A stretch of DNA of 64,000 nucleotides from Balneola sp. (lineage in GTDB: Bacteria; Bacteroidota; Rhodothermia; Balneolales; Balneolaceae). The notes under the pieces were generated by a model. It saw only the letters and a list, made by a program, of their open reading frames with translations. It searched no databases and was not told the DNA's origin. The translations under genes and the position numbers were made by a program. Positions 15,859 through 24,893 of this stretch are shown here, piece by piece. The stretch covers positions 71,071 to 135,070 of the forward strand of contig NZQV01000020.1 of NCBI GenBank assembly GCA_002696035.1. Reading direction: 5' to 3'. Positions within the stretch are counted from its first letter, which is position 1, and the number at the start of each line of letters is the position of its first letter.

Positions 15859-16935
15859 TTACCATTGAACCATTTTAGAAACTATTTCTCTTAATCTATC
15901 GGCTCTTTTTTCAAGTGAAAACTCATCAATAATTCGCTGACGGGCTTTTTTACGGAGGGATGGAGATTGAGAATGCGCTTTTTCTATGGATGAGGCAATT
16001 TCTTTCGGATCCGGTTTGTGTACAGTATATCCGGCATCCCCAATTCCATGTGGAATACCAAAAACAGGACTTCCTACCGGAACACATCCGCACATCATGG
16101 CCTCACAGAGTACGTTGGGAAGTCCCTCAGTCCGCGATAATTGTGCGTAAACGGAGCTTTGGTGATAGATAGTTGCAAGCTCGTGTCGGGCTACGGGTGG
16201 TATGAATTCGAGATTTTCTCCCGGTTTGTACCGTGCTTTTAACTTGGGTACAAACTTAGGATCCGCACCCACAATCTTGAATGTAAAATCGGGTAGCAAC
16301 TTCGAAGTTTCGATAAACAGATCCCATCCTTTTATAAGTGCAGTCCTGTGATTGGAGCATAAAGCAGCAGTGCTAACTATTTTTTCTCTTTGAGCGGGAC
16401 TGGCTTCCCACGCCTTCGGATCATAACCGGTTGGTAAAGCTTTCCAATTGTTATTAAATCCAGGGATATTATGAGAGACTCCGTTTGGATGAGCTTCTCC
16501 CCAGTGTTTAGCCACGGAATCTGTTTTGATCAAAGTTCTATCAACAGGCAACAGTAAAGAGCTGTTTTTCAACACATATTTTCCAAGAGGAGCGCGCCAC
16601 CGGCTGCAAAAAATGCCATAATTCAATGACTCGATCTTATTGCAGTCAAACCCACCTAGTACGGTGATGGACGGAACTCCAAACCATTTGGAAAAAACAG
16701 TGGGAAGAAATGAATGATAGTCTGAAAACCAGCAGTAAATGAGGTCTGCATCAGGCATATTATTCAGAAGCCAAAAAACTTGTTGGGCAAAATTTTTCAG
16801 CAGAGAAAGTCCCGATTTGGATGCCTGAAAATGAAAAATCCTTATTTCCCCGAGAGATTCAAGAATCCGAAGATCTTCTTTTACGAATGAGGATTCTCCA
16901 AAATGAATAAAAAGAATGGTTGGTTTTTTTGGCAT
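15859..16935 (-). CDS. family 4 glycosyltransferase
   Basis: A 358-aa retaining GT-B glycosyltransferase. The C-terminal nucleotide-sugar domain contains FKIVGADPKFVPKLK, LEFIPPVARHELATIYHQS and the E-x7-E motif in RTEGLPNVLCEAMMCGCVPV, where the two glutamates hold the donor. The N-terminal acceptor domain is less conserved (DADLIYCWFSDYHS). I use the ATG at 16935; the TTG before it would add one residue. It is convergent with the family 2 enzyme and divergent from the PIG-L deacetylase, so it has its own promoter in 16936-17065. Confidence 0.88.
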   Translation of the reverse strand: MPKKPTILFIHFGESSFVKEDLRILESLGEIRIFHFQASKSGLSLLKNFAQQVFWLLNNMPDADLIYCWFSDYHSFLPTVFSKWFGVPSITVLGGFDCNKIESLNYGIFCSRWRAPLGKYVLKNSSLLLPVDRTLIKTDSVAKHWGEAHPNGVSHNIPGFNNNWKALPTGYDPKAWEASPAQREKIVSTAALCSNHRTALIKGWDLFIETSKLLPDFTFKIVGADPKFVPKLKARYKPGENLEFIPPVARHELATIYHQSSVYAQLSRTEGLPNVLCEAMMCGCVPVGSPVFGIPHGIGDAGYTVHKPDPKEIASSIEKAHSQSPSLRKKARQRIIDEFSLEKRADRLREIVSKMVQW

Positions 16936-17065
16936 CAATTTGGTTCTGTGACTTCAGCTAACAAAAACCTAAGCAACTTTTCTGAGTGAAACACAATTAT
17001 CTGTGGGAATTTCTATTTAGGCAGATCCTTTTTTACCTTGCAAAAAATCAAAAATAAACGGATTG

Positions 17066-17710
17066 ATGGCATTACAAGGAATTAAGAAAATACTCATTCT
17101 CGCCCCACACACCGATGACGCCGAGCTGGGTTGTGGCGGCACCATGGCTCGTTTTTTGGAAGAAGGGATCGAAATTTACGTAGCGGCTTTTTCAACGGCC
17201 CGGGCTTCTGTTCCGGAAGGGTCAGATCCTGATATTCTCCGAAAAGAATTCATTAAGTCGATGGAGATTTTAGGGGTGCCAGAGGATCACTATTTCATTT
17301 ATGATTACCAGGTTCGGAAATTGAATTATTCCAGGCAGGAAGTGCTTGAGGCAATGATAAAGCTTCGCAATGACATTCAGCCTGATCTCGTGCTCTTGCC
17401 TTCCGGAAATGATCTGCATCAGGATCATGAAGTGGTACATAACGAGGGACTTAGAGCCTTTAAAGACAACAGCATTTGGGGATACGAGCTGCCCTGGAAT
17501 CACGTAACCTTCAACACAGAAGCATTTGTCACGCTAAAGCAAAAGCATATGGATAAGAAGTGGGAAATGATGTCAGTATATGAATCTCAGCTTATCAAAC
17601 AGCGCAATTATTTTACTCGTGAATTTATTGAAGGTCTCGCGAGAGTTCGGGGCGTTCAGGTGAAAGAAGATTTTGCAGAAGCATTTGAAGTGATTCGCTT
17701 GAAAGTATAA
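17066..17710 (+). CDS. PIG-L family zinc deacetylase
   Basis: A 214-aa LmbE/PIG-L hydrolase that removes an acetyl group from an N-acetyl-amino sugar. The metal motif is ILILAPHTDDAELGCGGT, where the usual HPDDE appears as HTDDA. The second site is LLPSGNDLHQDHEVVHNEG with the HxDH histidines. The length is normal. The ATG at 17066 directly precedes the first strand. It is followed at 66 bases by an acyltransferase, an ACP and an AMP-forming ligase on the same strand. This suggests the freed amine is then re-acylated (inference). Confidence 0.88.
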   Translation: MALQGIKKILILAPHTDDAELGCGGTMARFLEEGIEIYVAAFSTARASVPEGSDPDILRKEFIKSMEILGVPEDHYFIYDYQVRKLNYSRQEVLEAMIKLRNDIQPDLVLLPSGNDLHQDHEVVHNEGLRAFKDNSIWGYELPWNHVTFNTEAFVTLKQKHMDKKWEMMSVYESQLIKQRNYFTREFIEGLARVRGVQVKEDFAEAFEVIRLKV

Positions 17711-17775
17711 TTCTGATCAAAAGATTTTATCTTCTTATAGTTTTCAGACAAGAAACTTTTTGAGACCCAAATTGA

Positions 17776-18678
17776 ATGGATAAATTTACACTTGAAGACC
17801 TAAAGCAAAACCTATTGGTCGACTTCGACTTTCGGGGAAATGCAGATATTGATTTCGTCGATAACGTCAAAAGCATTTCAGAGGCAAATGAGCACTCAGT
17901 TGTTTGGTGCAGTCCCGACCGTGAAGACAAGCAAGAATTGGTTGAAAAGACCAAAGCACATCTCATTATTTGCGATGATTCCATTCAGTTTACTGATGCT
18001 TTGCTCAAAGAAAAAGGATTCTTTGTCGTCAAAAATCCAAAGCTGGCTTTTACACGCTTACTTCGGAATATAGCCTCCGAAAACTTCGAGCCCGGAATTC
18101 ACCAGACGGCAACCATTCACCCCGAAGCGGAAATTGCGGACTCCGTATACGTGGGGCCGAATTCCTACATCGGGAAGTGTACTATTGGGGAGAATTCAAT
18201 TCTTCACGGAAACAATTTTGTGTACGATGGCACTTCCATTGGCAATGGCGTGGTTATTGAAGCCGGCGCTATTTTGGGAGCCGAAGGTTTTGGACTCGCG
18301 AAAACCGATGAGGGCGCCTGGGAGCGATTCCCTCACATTGGCGGATTGGAAATTCACGACCGCGTTGAAATTGGGGCGGGCACAACCATCGATCGCGGTA
18401 CGCTCGATAATACCATCATTGGCGAGGGCACTAAGATCTCAAAGTCAGCGCATATTTCGCATAACGTCCGCATCGGGAAAAATTGTCTGATCACGGGTTG
18501 TGTCGCTATCTCAGGCTCAACCACAATTGGAGACAATGTATGGATCAGCCCAAATGCTACTATCCTTAATAAGCTAACAATTGGTAATAACGTATTTATT
18601 TCGATGGGCGCTACGGTAACACAGGATATTAAAGATAATTTCCAGGCACTGGGACGAAAAATACTCCCAAAAACCTGA
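17776..18678 (+). CDS. LpxD-like left-handed beta-helix N-acyltransferase
   Basis: A 300-aa acyltransferase resembling UDP-3-O-acylglucosamine N-acyltransferase. Residues about 1-100 match the LpxD uridine-binding domain (SEANEHSVVWCSP, FFVVKNPKLAF). Residues 110-290 are hexapeptide repeats (IHPEAEIADSVYVGPNSYIG onward). The catalytic-type histidine lies in SKSAHISHNVRIGKN, and the family stretch GAEGFGLAKTDEGAWERFPH is present. True LpxD is about 340 aa and sits near fabZ/lpxA; here it lacks the C-terminal helical extension and stands in a glycan cluster beside its own ACP. A variant acylating a surface sugar is therefore more likely than the lipid A enzyme. Confidence 0.82.
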   Translation: MDKFTLEDLKQNLLVDFDFRGNADIDFVDNVKSISEANEHSVVWCSPDREDKQELVEKTKAHLIICDDSIQFTDALLKEKGFFVVKNPKLAFTRLLRNIASENFEPGIHQTATIHPEAEIADSVYVGPNSYIGKCTIGENSILHGNNFVYDGTSIGNGVVIEAGAILGAEGFGLAKTDEGAWERFPHIGGLEIHDRVEIGAGTTIDRGTLDNTIIGEGTKISKSAHISHNVRIGKNCLITGCVAISGSTTIGDNVWISPNATILNKLTIGNNVFISMGATVTQDIKDNFQALGRKILPKT

Positions 18679-18694
18679 TCTCAAATTAGTAAGA

Positions 18695-18928
18695 ATGACC
18701 ATAGAAGAGTTGATCAAAGAAGTGTTATTTATTGAAGAAGGAATCGAATTAACTAACGAAACCGGTCCTGAAGACATTGATTCCTGGGATTCTCTGGGAC
18801 ATGTAAACATAATTACAGCGGTAGAAGATGAATTTGATATTGAGATTTCACCGGAAGAAATTGGAGAGATCAAGACCATTGGAGATATCAAAAAAATGCT
18901 TGCTCAAAAAGACATCAACCCGGAATAA
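18695..18928 (+). CDS. dedicated acyl carrier protein
   Basis: A 77-aa acidic helical protein. The phosphopantetheine attachment site is Ser33 in DSWDSLGHVN, the DSL motif of carrier proteins. It is not flanked by fatty-acid synthesis genes but by an N-acyltransferase upstream (16-base gap) and an AMP-forming ligase downstream. The stop and the next start overlap in TAATG. The carrier probably receives its acyl group from that ligase and hands it to the acyltransferase. Confidence 0.92.
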   Translation: MTIEELIKEVLFIEEGIELTNETGPEDIDSWDSLGHVNIITAVEDEFDIEISPEEIGEIKTIGDIKKMLAQKDINPE

Positions 18929-20382
18929 TGCAGCCGAATTCAATTGTTGAAGGCTTTTTTCGAAGTGCAGAAAATCATCCTGATAAGACTGCGATCATCT
19001 GGAAAGACGTACAGATTTCTTATCGGGAAGTATCTGAAAACGTGCGAAAAACGGCAACATTTCTAAAAATGAAGGGGGTTGGGAAAGGGGACCGTGTAGC
19101 TTTCTACGGAGATAAAAACCCATTTTTTGCCTATACCTATCTTGCTACCCATTTATTAAATGCGATAGCCGTTCCGCTGGATGTTAAACTTCCTGAAGAG
19201 CGCATGCTGGATCTGCTGCAACAGACAGAGCCCAAAGTGGTGCTTCACCCCACAGAAGCAAATCATCCATTTCCACAATTTCCGTTTGATGAAACTATAC
19301 TTCAGGAATCTCCCCTTGCGGAGTTCAGCTTTCCTGAAAAAGAAGACCTGGCTGACATACTTTTTACTACTGGTACAACCGGGAGTGCAAAAGGTGTGAA
19401 ACTTACCCATCAAAATATTTTAGCTGGGGCGGTGAATTCCAATCAATATATTGGGAATGATGATTCAGATACAGAGATCATTCCTCTCCCTTTGCATCAT
19501 GCCTTTGGGCTTCGGCGACTGCGAACCAATTTATTTCTGGGAGCTACCGTGATCTTGGCAGATGGGTTTATGTTTCCAAAAGTCTTCTTTGATGCTATTG
19601 AAAAGCAAGGTGCAACAGGCATTTGTATGGTTCCCTCAGGCTTTTCCATTGTTAAAAAACTAATGAAAGACCGCTACATTCAGTACTTCAATAAACTGAA
19701 ATACATTGAGTTTGGCAGCTCTCCCATGAAGCTGGATGAAAAGCAAGAGCTGGCTGAAAACCTTCCTGATACCCGGATTTGCATGCACTATGGACTGACG
19801 GAAGCTGCTGCAAATATCTTCATCGAGTTTCATGAAGCGGCTGGTAAGCTGCATGCTTTAGGCAAAGCAAGTCCCAATGTGCAGGTAGCCATTCTAAGTA
19901 ATGAAGGCCAGGAAAAAGCCATTGGCGAGATCGGTGAAATTGTGGTAAAGGGAGATATTCAAACTCCGGGATACTGGAAAAAGCCGGAGCTCACAAAAAA
20001 ATCGTTCATTGATGGTTGGTTTAAAACCGGGGACCTTGGGTATAAAGATGATGAGGGATATGTATTTTTAAGTGGTCGCAAAGATGATGTGATCAATATC
20101 GGTGGGAAAAAAGTATTTCCTTCTGAAATAGAAGCGGCTCTAAATCAGCATCCTGCTGTCAAAGATTCAGCTTGTATCTCTATCTCAAAAGGAGATGAGC
20201 TTACTGGTGAGAGGATCAAAGCATATCTGGTGTTGAAAGGAAAAGAAGAACCAACTCCGAAAGAACTTTCTCAGTTTTTGAGAGGTAAACTGGAGCCCTA
20301 TAAAATTCCGCAGGACTTTCAGTTCATCAGGAAGATCCCCACTACTTCTTCTGGTAAAAAACAGCGAGATAAGTTAAAGTAG
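18928..20382 (+). CDS. AMP-forming acyl--ACP/CoA ligase
   Basis: An ANL-superfamily adenylating enzyme, 484 aa, that activates a carboxylic acid as acyl-AMP and passes it to a thiol. The core motifs are all present: FTTGTTGSAKGVKLTH (A3), HYGLTEAAAN (A5), GWFKTGDLGYKDDEG and SGRKDDVINIGGKKVFP (A7/A8), and the catalytic lysine in TTSSGKKQRDK (A10). The ATG overlaps the ACP stop, so translation is coupled and the ACP is the likely acceptor. It is shorter than typical acyl-CoA synthetases (about 540). The stop abuts the stop of the convergent glycosyltransferase with no gap. The acid used is unknown. Confidence 0.9.
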   Translation: MQPNSIVEGFFRSAENHPDKTAIIWKDVQISYREVSENVRKTATFLKMKGVGKGDRVAFYGDKNPFFAYTYLATHLLNAIAVPLDVKLPEERMLDLLQQTEPKVVLHPTEANHPFPQFPFDETILQESPLAEFSFPEKEDLADILFTTGTTGSAKGVKLTHQNILAGAVNSNQYIGNDDSDTEIIPLPLHHAFGLRRLRTNLFLGATVILADGFMFPKVFFDAIEKQGATGICMVPSGFSIVKKLMKDRYIQYFNKLKYIEFGSSPMKLDEKQELAENLPDTRICMHYGLTEAAANIFIEFHEAAGKLHALGKASPNVQVAILSNEGQEKAIGEIGEIVVKGDIQTPGYWKKPELTKKSFIDGWFKTGDLGYKDDEGYVFLSGRKDDVINIGGKKVFPSEIEAALNQHPAVKDSACISISKGDELTGERIKAYLVLKGKEEPTPKELSQFLRGKLEPYKIPQDFQFIRKIPTTSSGKKQRDKLK

Positions 20383-21690
20383 TTATTGAATGGTGGTAAG
20401 CATGATGTCTTCCAATTTTTTGGTGAGGTTCTTGAAACTGTATTCCTCAACTGCATCTTGATCAGGAGTGAACAAAACGTCTCCTTTTTGGGCAGCTTCA
20501 TATAGAGAAATAATGAATTCCTGAACTCCTTTTGCATCCTCGTGATCAAAAAAGCCGCCGATATTTGTTTTTTGAACCAACTCCGAGGCCGCACCATCTA
20601 CCGGACCGATCCCCAAAACAGGATTTCCGGAGATCATGTATTCAAACACTTTCGTTGACAGCGCAAATTTACTGTTCTTCGTTCTTCCTATGGTTAACAG
20701 TAGCAGGTCAGATTTGCTCACCTTCTTCATCATTTCATCGTGCGGTATAAATCCGTTAAATCGGGTCTCAACATGGTTAGTGATCGAGGAGATCTCTTCT
20801 TTGATGTTTGGGTCAATACTCCCGTAAAACTCAAAAGCCAGGTTTTGAGCAACCTCAGGCTGATCTTTATCTATAGCCTGTAATGCTTTAATAAATGCAG
20901 CAGGGTGTTGGTTGGCCTTTAAACTTCCAAAATACCGGATCGTGAATACGTCGTTTTTCCCAGAGGATTTTCCATTGTGAATGATATGATCCGGATCATA
21001 TCCATTTGGAATCACCGTGGATTTTTCTGCGATATCTTCTGCATGTTCTGGGAAAAAACCATTATTGACCAGAGTAATTCTATCTGCCCGGTGCAGTGTT
21101 TCTGATTCCAGTTTTTTATTTCGGCTTCGGGCCCAGTTGCTCTGGGGGTTATCATCGTAATAATAAATATTGGTCCAGGGATCGCGGAAATCAGCCACCC
21201 AGGGAAGCCCGCTCCATTCTGCCAGTTTTTTGGCGATGAGATTTGTGGTAGGAGGAGGAGAAGTAGATAGAATCAGGTCTGGATCTTCTTTGTTGATGAT
21301 CTTTTTACCCAAGGGAACAGCGAACCATTTCCAGGTGAATTTAGCATCGGGGATCATCAGGTTTAGCCGCGCCCATACCGCTAATTTCGATTTCCAGTTC
21401 TTATCTTTTTGATAAAAAATTGAGGGATTACTGGTTTTGGAAGAGTCCTTATTTCCGGAGGAAATCAGTCCGGTTGGCTCGATGATCTTTGACCGATACA
21501 CTTTACACTGGTTGAGGATCGGGTCGTCCGGTTCATCCTGCATTCCGGAAGAAGCTTCTTTGGTGGTCAAAATGACAACTTCCCAACCAGATTTAAGTAA
21601 GTATTTTACAAATCTGGAAATGCGATAAGCTCCAACGCCTGCAAAAGGATACCAATAGTAGCTTACTATGAATACTTTTTTGGAAGCCAC
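20383..21690 (-). CDS. GT4-like glycosyltransferase
   Basis: A 435-aa GT-B glycosyltransferase. The N-terminus VFIVSYYWYPFAGVGAYRIS is the WbuB/GT4-like opening strand with the PxxGVGAYR loop. PWVADFRDPWT follows, and the C-terminal half holds FTIRYFGSLKANQHPAAFI and FEYMISGNPVLGIGP. The likely start is the GTG at 21690, only one base after the stop of the YfhO gene (TAACGTG). An upstream TTG at 21735 would overlap that gene by 44 bases and add residues with no family match. No membrane segment is seen. It is probably cotranscribed with the YfhO-family gene. Confidence 0.85.
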   Translation of the reverse strand: MASKKVFIVSYYWYPFAGVGAYRISRFVKYLLKSGWEVVILTTKEASSGMQDEPDDPILNQCKVYRSKIIEPTGLISSGNKDSSKTSNPSIFYQKDKNWKSKLAVWARLNLMIPDAKFTWKWFAVPLGKKIINKEDPDLILSTSPPPTTNLIAKKLAEWSGLPWVADFRDPWTNIYYYDDNPQSNWARSRNKKLESETLHRADRITLVNNGFFPEHAEDIAEKSTVIPNGYDPDHIIHNGKSSGKNDVFTIRYFGSLKANQHPAAFIKALQAIDKDQPEVAQNLAFEFYGSIDPNIKEEISSITNHVETRFNGFIPHDEMMKKVSKSDLLLLTIGRTKNSKFALSTKVFEYMISGNPVLGIGPVDGAASELVQKTNIGGFFDHEDAKGVQEFIISLYEAAQKGDVLFTPDQDAVEEYSFKNLTKKLEDIMLTTIQ

Positions 21691-21691
21691 G

Positions 21692-24151
21692 TTATTCGCG
21701 GTTTTTAAACAAGGTGAATCCCCAAAAACCGGCAATTAAAAGTTGGGCAATTACTGCAAACCATTCCAGACGAACGCCAATCACGTATCGATCTGGTAAG
21801 AAATGAAGTTTGACGGTATGTTGGCCGTCCGGAATTTGAAGTCCTCTCAGGAAGTAATTGGTTTTGTATATGGGGATTTCCTCACCATCTAAGGTAGCAG
21901 TCCAGCCGGCAGGATAATAAACTTCACTTAAAACTAAGAAGCCAGGCTCTGAACGGGAAATGTCCAGTGTGATCTCCGGCCCGGTGTATTCGGTGACTTC
22001 AACGGAGGCTGTAGTATCAGCTGAGGCCTGAATAGATTTCGAAGTTTCGATTACAGCCGTTTGGGAGAAATCCAGCTGCCCGGGCATGAGATAATCATAA
22101 GCTTCGGTAGGCTCCTGAACGGTGATCACCGAATCAACAAAGAAGGCCTTGGGCAGTACGTTTTGATTCTCAAACACCATCCCCTGTTGCCCCCTGAAAG
22201 CCTGAGTAAAGCCAGGAAGTGGAAGCTGCTGTGAGTAGGTAACATACCTTACATTCATGAGATCAAGCAGCTCAGGATTGAAATTCCGGCTTTGGATGTT
22301 CAGCGGGCCGTTGCCATACATCACGTCTTGAATAACGCTGAGTTTAGAAGCAGAATATCCACCAATAACGGGATAAAAATAGGCGGGTGTTGAACTGCTG
22401 TAAGGATCACGAAGCAGCGGAAGTACGCGGTATGGATATTCTGTGCCTTCAGAAATACGCTCCTGTATCCAGTTATCTATATCTCGACGTTCTGATTCGA
22501 GAATCGTTTTAGCATCTATATTTCCGGCCACAATAGAATCTTCTGGGATGTATCGTTTGTCCACACTGATCATGTCGATGGCGACGATCAAAATAAAACC
22601 AAATAATGCGGCGCTCGCAGGAATTTTCCCTGCAAAAGCGAGGTACATCAACCCGGCGGCTATCACAATAATGATAGAAAAGCGAAATATATCAGAGGTC
22701 GCTTTTTCTTCGCGAGCGGGAACCATCTGCGTATTCACATAATTCTGAGCCCGTTGTTGAACTTGTGGGTTATTGGGTTGAACCTGATTTTGCTGAGCAA
22801 TTTGATTGGCGATATTCTGAACTTCTCCGGGTCGGGTGAAATCAGAGGAATTAACCTGAATAACTAAGATGACTGCCACAACACCAACAATTCCCATGGG
22901 CAGGTATAATCGGCTGAGATCTTTCTTCTTATCAGATATGAAATCAATAAACCAGTCAAGTCCAAAGACAGCCACAACACTGTAACAAAAGGCGGTATAT
23001 ATCAGCCAGGTTTCAGGTGCGCGAAATTTATCGAAGAAAGGGATATAGTCGAAGGCCAGTTCATTCAATAATCGGAAATTTCCGCCCCATGCAAAAAGGA
23101 TTCCCAGCGTTCCCGCAGCGAAGAATACGTACATCACTTTACTGCGTTCCCGCAATAATGCCATCAAAATAAAAGGGAGGCTTAACGCTCCAATATAGTG
23201 CGGGCCTGAAGTAAAAGATTTTGGGCCCCAGTATTCCGGTGAAGCCCCGCCAAAATAATTTGGTATGATCAGTGTGATGGTCTCCCATATACCCTGCGAC
23301 CATGCAAAAGCGTAGCTAGTAGAAAGTCCGGTGGAGTTATCGAGGGCGGAACCACCTCGTAAACTATAATTAGCATATTCCTGAAGGGTTAACAATTTCT
23401 GGGCGTGTCCCATAATACCAACGAGTCCCCCAATCACCAATAAGCCGGTTGTGACCATCCATGGTTTAAGCTGATTCTCTTTGAAAGCTTTCCAGGAATC
23501 AAAGACAAATAAGAAGCCCAACAGGTAAAAGATGTAGTAGGTTATCTGTGGATGACCGGCACGAAGCTCCATAGTTAGCGCTACAGAAAAAAGCAGGAGT
23601 CCGGGGAGTTTTTTCTCTTTCCGGGTAAGTAGCCAGTAGCCGGCAATGAGCCACGGGACAAAGATGAGGGCTTTGAATTTGGTGTTATGCCCGGCCACGA
23701 TGATAACCGGGAGGTACGTTGCAAGGCCATACATCAAGCTGCCAAATACGGCGCTAAGCTTCCTGAACTTCATTGATATAAGCAAGAAGTACATCCCCGC
23801 CAACATTATCCAGTACTCAAAAGCAGGGTAGATATTATTGAAGTAGCGGGTAAGATTATTTAGATAGGGCACTACATTTTTTGTAGAAACTACAAAAGAA
23901 GGCATTCCCCCAAACATGTTGGTAACCCAAAGTGGTTCTTTGTCGTAGGTTTCGCGGTATTCAATTACAGATTCAGCAGCCGCACGCCATTGGGTAGTAT
24001 CGTGACGCTGCAATTCCTGCCCCCCAATAGTAATGGCTGTAAATAGCACAAAAGGAATGATAAACAAGATCAGCAGCGCAACGATATGTTGACGGCTATC
24101 AGGTAGTTTAGAGAAAAAATCTTGGGAAGAAGCAGGAGCTTGAGAAGCCAT
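21692..24151 (-). CDS. YfhO-family multispanning membrane protein
   Basis: An 819-aa protein with about 12-13 membrane segments spread over residues 20-560 and one at the very end, and an extracytoplasmic domain of about 220 residues before the last helix. The family is GT-C-like. Gram-positive YfhO decorates lipoteichoic acid with sugars, and the Bacteroidota members are usually annotated only as YfhO. Motifs include WVTNMFGGMPSFV in the first periplasmic loop and PAGWTATLDGEEI near the end. It may transfer sugars from a lipid carrier to the glycan made by this cluster (inference). gatC starts 10 bases upstream on the same strand. Confidence 0.82.
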   Translation of the reverse strand: MASQAPASSQDFFSKLPDSRQHIVALLILFIIPFVLFTAITIGGQELQRHDTTQWRAAAESVIEYRETYDKEPLWVTNMFGGMPSFVVSTKNVVPYLNNLTRYFNNIYPAFEYWIMLAGMYFLLISMKFRKLSAVFGSLMYGLATYLPVIIVAGHNTKFKALIFVPWLIAGYWLLTRKEKKLPGLLLFSVALTMELRAGHPQITYYIFYLLGFLFVFDSWKAFKENQLKPWMVTTGLLVIGGLVGIMGHAQKLLTLQEYANYSLRGGSALDNSTGLSTSYAFAWSQGIWETITLIIPNYFGGASPEYWGPKSFTSGPHYIGALSLPFILMALLRERSKVMYVFFAAGTLGILFAWGGNFRLLNELAFDYIPFFDKFRAPETWLIYTAFCYSVVAVFGLDWFIDFISDKKKDLSRLYLPMGIVGVVAVILVIQVNSSDFTRPGEVQNIANQIAQQNQVQPNNPQVQQRAQNYVNTQMVPAREEKATSDIFRFSIIIVIAAGLMYLAFAGKIPASAALFGFILIVAIDMISVDKRYIPEDSIVAGNIDAKTILESERRDIDNWIQERISEGTEYPYRVLPLLRDPYSSSTPAYFYPVIGGYSASKLSVIQDVMYGNGPLNIQSRNFNPELLDLMNVRYVTYSQQLPLPGFTQAFRGQQGMVFENQNVLPKAFFVDSVITVQEPTEAYDYLMPGQLDFSQTAVIETSKSIQASADTTASVEVTEYTGPEITLDISRSEPGFLVLSEVYYPAGWTATLDGEEIPIYKTNYFLRGLQIPDGQHTVKLHFLPDRYVIGVRLEWFAVIAQLLIAGFWGFTLFKNRE

Positions 24152-24160
24152 AGGAGGAGA

Positions 24161-24448
24161 TTATTCGATCACTTTTGGAACACGGAAATAGTCACTGTCG
24201 GCATCCGGGGCATTTTTAAGGGCGTCCTCGTGCGATAGTGGTTCTTCGGCTTTGTCTTTTCGAAGCCGGCTTTCCAGGTCAATAACGTGCTCGAGAGGTT
24301 CCACATTCTCGGTATCGAGTTCATCAAGCAGGTCCATATAACCGAGAATTTTATTCATATCTCCGGCCAGTGAAGAAACTTCTTTTTCATCCAGTTGGAG
24401 CCTTGCAAGGTTGGCTATATATTTAACGTCTTTTTCAGTAACTGACAT
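24161..24448 (-). CDS. gatC: Asp/Glu-tRNA amidotransferase subunit C
   Basis: A small helical subunit (95 aa) of the GatCAB complex, which converts misacylated Glu-tRNA-Gln or Asp-tRNA-Asn to the correct amide. The N-terminus VTEKDVKYIANLARLQL and the middle LDELDTENVEPLEHV are diagnostic. The C-terminal part ends in SDYFRVPKVIE, the usual extended tail. gatA and gatB are not in the window. It lies immediately upstream of the YfhO gene, 9 bases apart, although the functions seem unrelated. Confidence 0.94.
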   Translation of the reverse strand: MSVTEKDVKYIANLARLQLDEKEVSSLAGDMNKILGYMDLLDELDTENVEPLEHVIDLESRLRKDKAEEPLSHEDALKNAPDADSDYFRVPKVIE

Positions 24449-24616
24449 AGATTTAATCTAATTTGTTCAGCTCAAATGTAAGAAACATTGGCTGAAAGAT
24501 TTAATTCATTTTTTTGAGATAATCATGGGTTGCCAAGAATGGTATCATTAAAAAATAAGTTCAAAACTTGGCATATTGATGATATTATCTTCATTTTATG
24601 AAACTAACTTAGAGAT

Positions 24617-24889
24617 ATGATAAAAAAGAAAGTAACCATAAAAAATTCGGCGGGACTTCATGCACGTCCTTCAGCTCAGCTTGTGAAATTAGCGAGTAAG
24701 TATAAATCAGATTTCTTTATTCACAGCTATGGATATCGGGTAAACGGGAAAAGTATTTTAGGGGTGATGACGCTCGCCGCGGAACATGGAGCAGAATTGG
24801 AACTTGAAGTAGATGGCTCCGATGAGGAAGAAGCACTCACAGCTATAGAGAAACTGATAGAAGATAAGTTTGGAATGGACGAGGAATAG
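24617..24889 (+). CDS. ptsH: phosphocarrier protein HPr
   Basis: HPr of the PEP:phosphotransferase system, 90 aa. His15 in SAGLHARPS is the phosphorylation site, receiving phosphate from enzyme I. Ser46 in NGKSILGVM sits at the regulatory position used by HPr kinase in other bacteria. The ptsI start follows the HPr stop by 4 bases. No sugar-specific enzyme II components occur in the window. The only EIIA-like domain is on the APC permease at 7629-9737. Confidence 0.95.
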   Translation: MIKKKVTIKNSAGLHARPSAQLVKLASKYKSDFFIHSYGYRVNGKSILGVMTLAAEHGAELELEVDGSDEEEALTAIEKLIEDKFGMDEE

Positions 24890-24893
24890 CATC

